Positions 52,701 to 55,700 of a stretch of 64,000 nucleotides of DNA are shown one piece after another. The stretch's first letter is position 1. The number at the start of each line of letters is the position of its first letter. Both the position numbers and the translations under genes were made by a program. Below the pieces are notes generated by a model. It made no database searches, was not told the origin of the DNA, and saw only the letters and a list, made by a program, of their open reading frames with translations. Source of the DNA: Siphonodentalium dalli. Taxonomy: Eukaryota; Mollusca; Scaphopoda; Gadilida; Siphonodentaliidae. Location of the stretch: the NCBI GenBank assembly GCA_032622095.1, contig CP136065.1, positions 148,991,577 through 149,055,576 of the forward strand, read 5' to 3'.

Positions 52701-55700
52701 ATCTCCCAATTTAAAAGATAAAACCAAAAGTTAGCCGACGGCTGTAGCAAGCAATAAGCCTTGCATGCTATAGTGTTACAAATCAATTAGGAATATATCG
52801 TCTGCGAGTCAAAGAGTGACACAATGCGATTAACGTCAGCTTTCTTTTGTGGAGTAAGTAAATGCGGTCTTCAATTTCCAGACAAGGATTATAATATATC
52901 AAACAAGAAGCCTTCCTTTTTGGCCACACTTAATAAAGTGTTGGTTTCTGCTCATCCCGATCGACTGCAGCGTCTGCTTTAAAACTGCCGACTCAAATTA
53001 TTATATTGCCAATTTAAACTTTTTGTTTGTTTTTGTGTCGGTCTTTGCGGTATTCCGTGTTTTGTATATGCAATAACAGAACGCGAATCGAGCGGACCTC
53101 AAACAATTCTGTCAATGCGAACTCTCTTTAAATTCACCGATGTTACCTGATGTTACTGAATATATTTGGCGACAAAATTATCCGAGAGCACCATTTTATA
53201 GTGTGCAAATATATAGTTTTAATCGTTGTATTGCCGTGTTCTAAAAAAAACGTGATCCTTAACCGGAAAATCGTAATTATATTCCTAATCATTCAGTGAT
53301 TTTAGAGACACTCAGTCACAGTCGGTGTCAGGGCCATTAATTATGGCATATGCAAACCAAATGCAACAAACAGTCTATGACATTTAAATGAAAAATATGA
53401 AGTTTTTTCCATGATACCGACATTGAAAAAAATCTCCCTATTTCTGAGGACAAATCTCCCTATTTCCAATTTTGAAAGTAAACAGGTCTGGTGGGTGTGC
53501 CAGCATTCTTTTTTTCAAACTCTTATTCTAGATTCTTTAGTTGCTTGAAAATCACAGAAAGTAGACCAGATTGTAAACATTAATAAATAGTGAGTTTTTA
53601 TTTGTCATTATGTACCTGTCTTATTTTATATCTTTCTTTCTTTTCTTTTTTTCAAATTTCAGGTAATCTAGCTTTATCAAGGGCTCTTGGTGATTTTGTC
53701 TTCAAACGAAATGACAAGAAGAGAGCTGAAGAACAAGTTGTGACAGGTATGAATTGGTCAAGCATGTCAATTTATGCATTAAGTTTGAGAATTTCTTACC
53801 AAATTTAAATTATCCATCTTGTACTAGTTTATAAGATATTGACATATTTTGAATGAATACAAGAATTATTTCATAAGTGACTTCAAGCAAATACTTTCCC
53901 ATAGAAAGAGGAAACTCCAAAACAGATATTTCAAAGTTATCTGGTCGAGGAATATTTTATTACCAACAAAAGTGATGTTTTATTAGCTCACCTAAGATGA
54001 AGTCTCTGGTGGAGCTATAGTCATCATTCCTCATGCATCCCTTTGTCCGTCCATCTAGCCACCAGTCCATGAACAATTGCTTCTTCTACAGAACTAGAGA
54101 GTTCAGACAACATAACATCATATCACGTAACTGGCGATTGCCGGAAACTCGCATATAAAGAGAATGCATCGGCACAGGTTTTTCGCAAAATTTCAGGAAG
54201 CTCCCGTCATGGAAGTGTTAAAACTTATATACATTTTTATATGCCCGTTTGAAAAAACGGCCGTATTATAGTATTGGTCCGTCCGTCCGGGCGTCCGTCC
54301 GGGCGTCCGTCCGTTAACCTGGTTTCCGGAAGATAACTTTAGTTAGAGTGAACCAAATTTAATAAAATTTGGTACGTGGGTTTATTAGCCGAAAAGTAAG
54401 TTCATGTTCGAATTTGGGTTCCGCCCGCCAATTTTCACTGGAGTTATGCCCCTTATTTGACGTTTTTTTACTTAGAAAATCCTTGAAATTTGTTGTCCGG
54501 ATGATAACTTTAGTATAGTTTATCAGAATGAATCCAAATTTGGTATATTACTTTCTCCCACCAAAACACAGGTCAAGTTAGAACTTGGGTTCTGTCCGAC
54601 CATTTTTGGCAGAATTATGCCCCTTTTTCGACTCAGAAAATTCAGTTTTTCTTATGTTTTTTGGTTTCCGGATGATAACTCGATTTTGGAATGTTTATAC
54701 GCAAAACCCGTTTTTTTTGTGGATTACATATATCGAAATACAGCTCAATTCCGAAATCCGATAATTTTTGCGAGAGTTATGGCCCCATTTTTTACGTAAT
54801 TTGACTTAGAAAATCCCTGAAATTTGTTGTCCGGATGATAACTTTAGTTAGAGTGAACCGATTTCAATAAAATTTGGTATGTGGGTTTATTAGGAGAAAA
54901 GACAGCTCAAGTTCGAATTTGGGTTCCGTCCGCCAATTTTCACCGGAGTTATGCCTGTAATTTGACTTAGAAAATCCCTGAAATTTGTTGTCCGGATGAT
55001 AACTTTACTAGAGCTTATCGGATTCAATGATAATTTGGTATATTACTTTCTCCCACCAAAACACAGGTCAAGTTCAAATTTGAGTTCCGTCCACCAATTT
55101 TTACCAGAGTTATGCCCCTTTTTTACCAGTTTCTGCCGACCCAAGAGAGGGCGTATAAATTTGCACGCCCAGCGTAGCTCTTGTTTATGTTTGTTTGACA
55201 GGATAAACTAACTTAGTACATGAGCTGTGGAAATAAATCAGTAATCGTTAAAAACTTATATTTATAACTGAAATTTACAAGGAAAATAAGTATCGATTGG
55301 GACCCGATTTTGAACATCATACACACCTCAACCATTTAATAGTTGTTTGTAAATGCACATAATCCCTTTCACTTGTAAGTACAATAACTCCTGCAGGAAA
55401 TATGGCTTGTTGCCATTCATCGGAAAGCTCTCGGGGAGAATGGCAACAAGCCATATTTCCGACTAAATCCTGAAAAGTTACCCATAATTCTGCTGTGGTT
55501 AAGAAGTCGATTACTTTTTTGAGCATTACTGTATATGAGTTCCAGATAGCAGCTATACGAACGTCTGAAGTGATGGTTTCGTGTCGTAGGTTCCTGGCCC
55601 TGTAAGTATTCTTGCTCGTTGTTTTTGCAGCTTTACCAGATGTCATAGAGAAACCAATCACGCCTGATCATGAGTTCTTGGTGCTAGCTTGTGATGGTAT

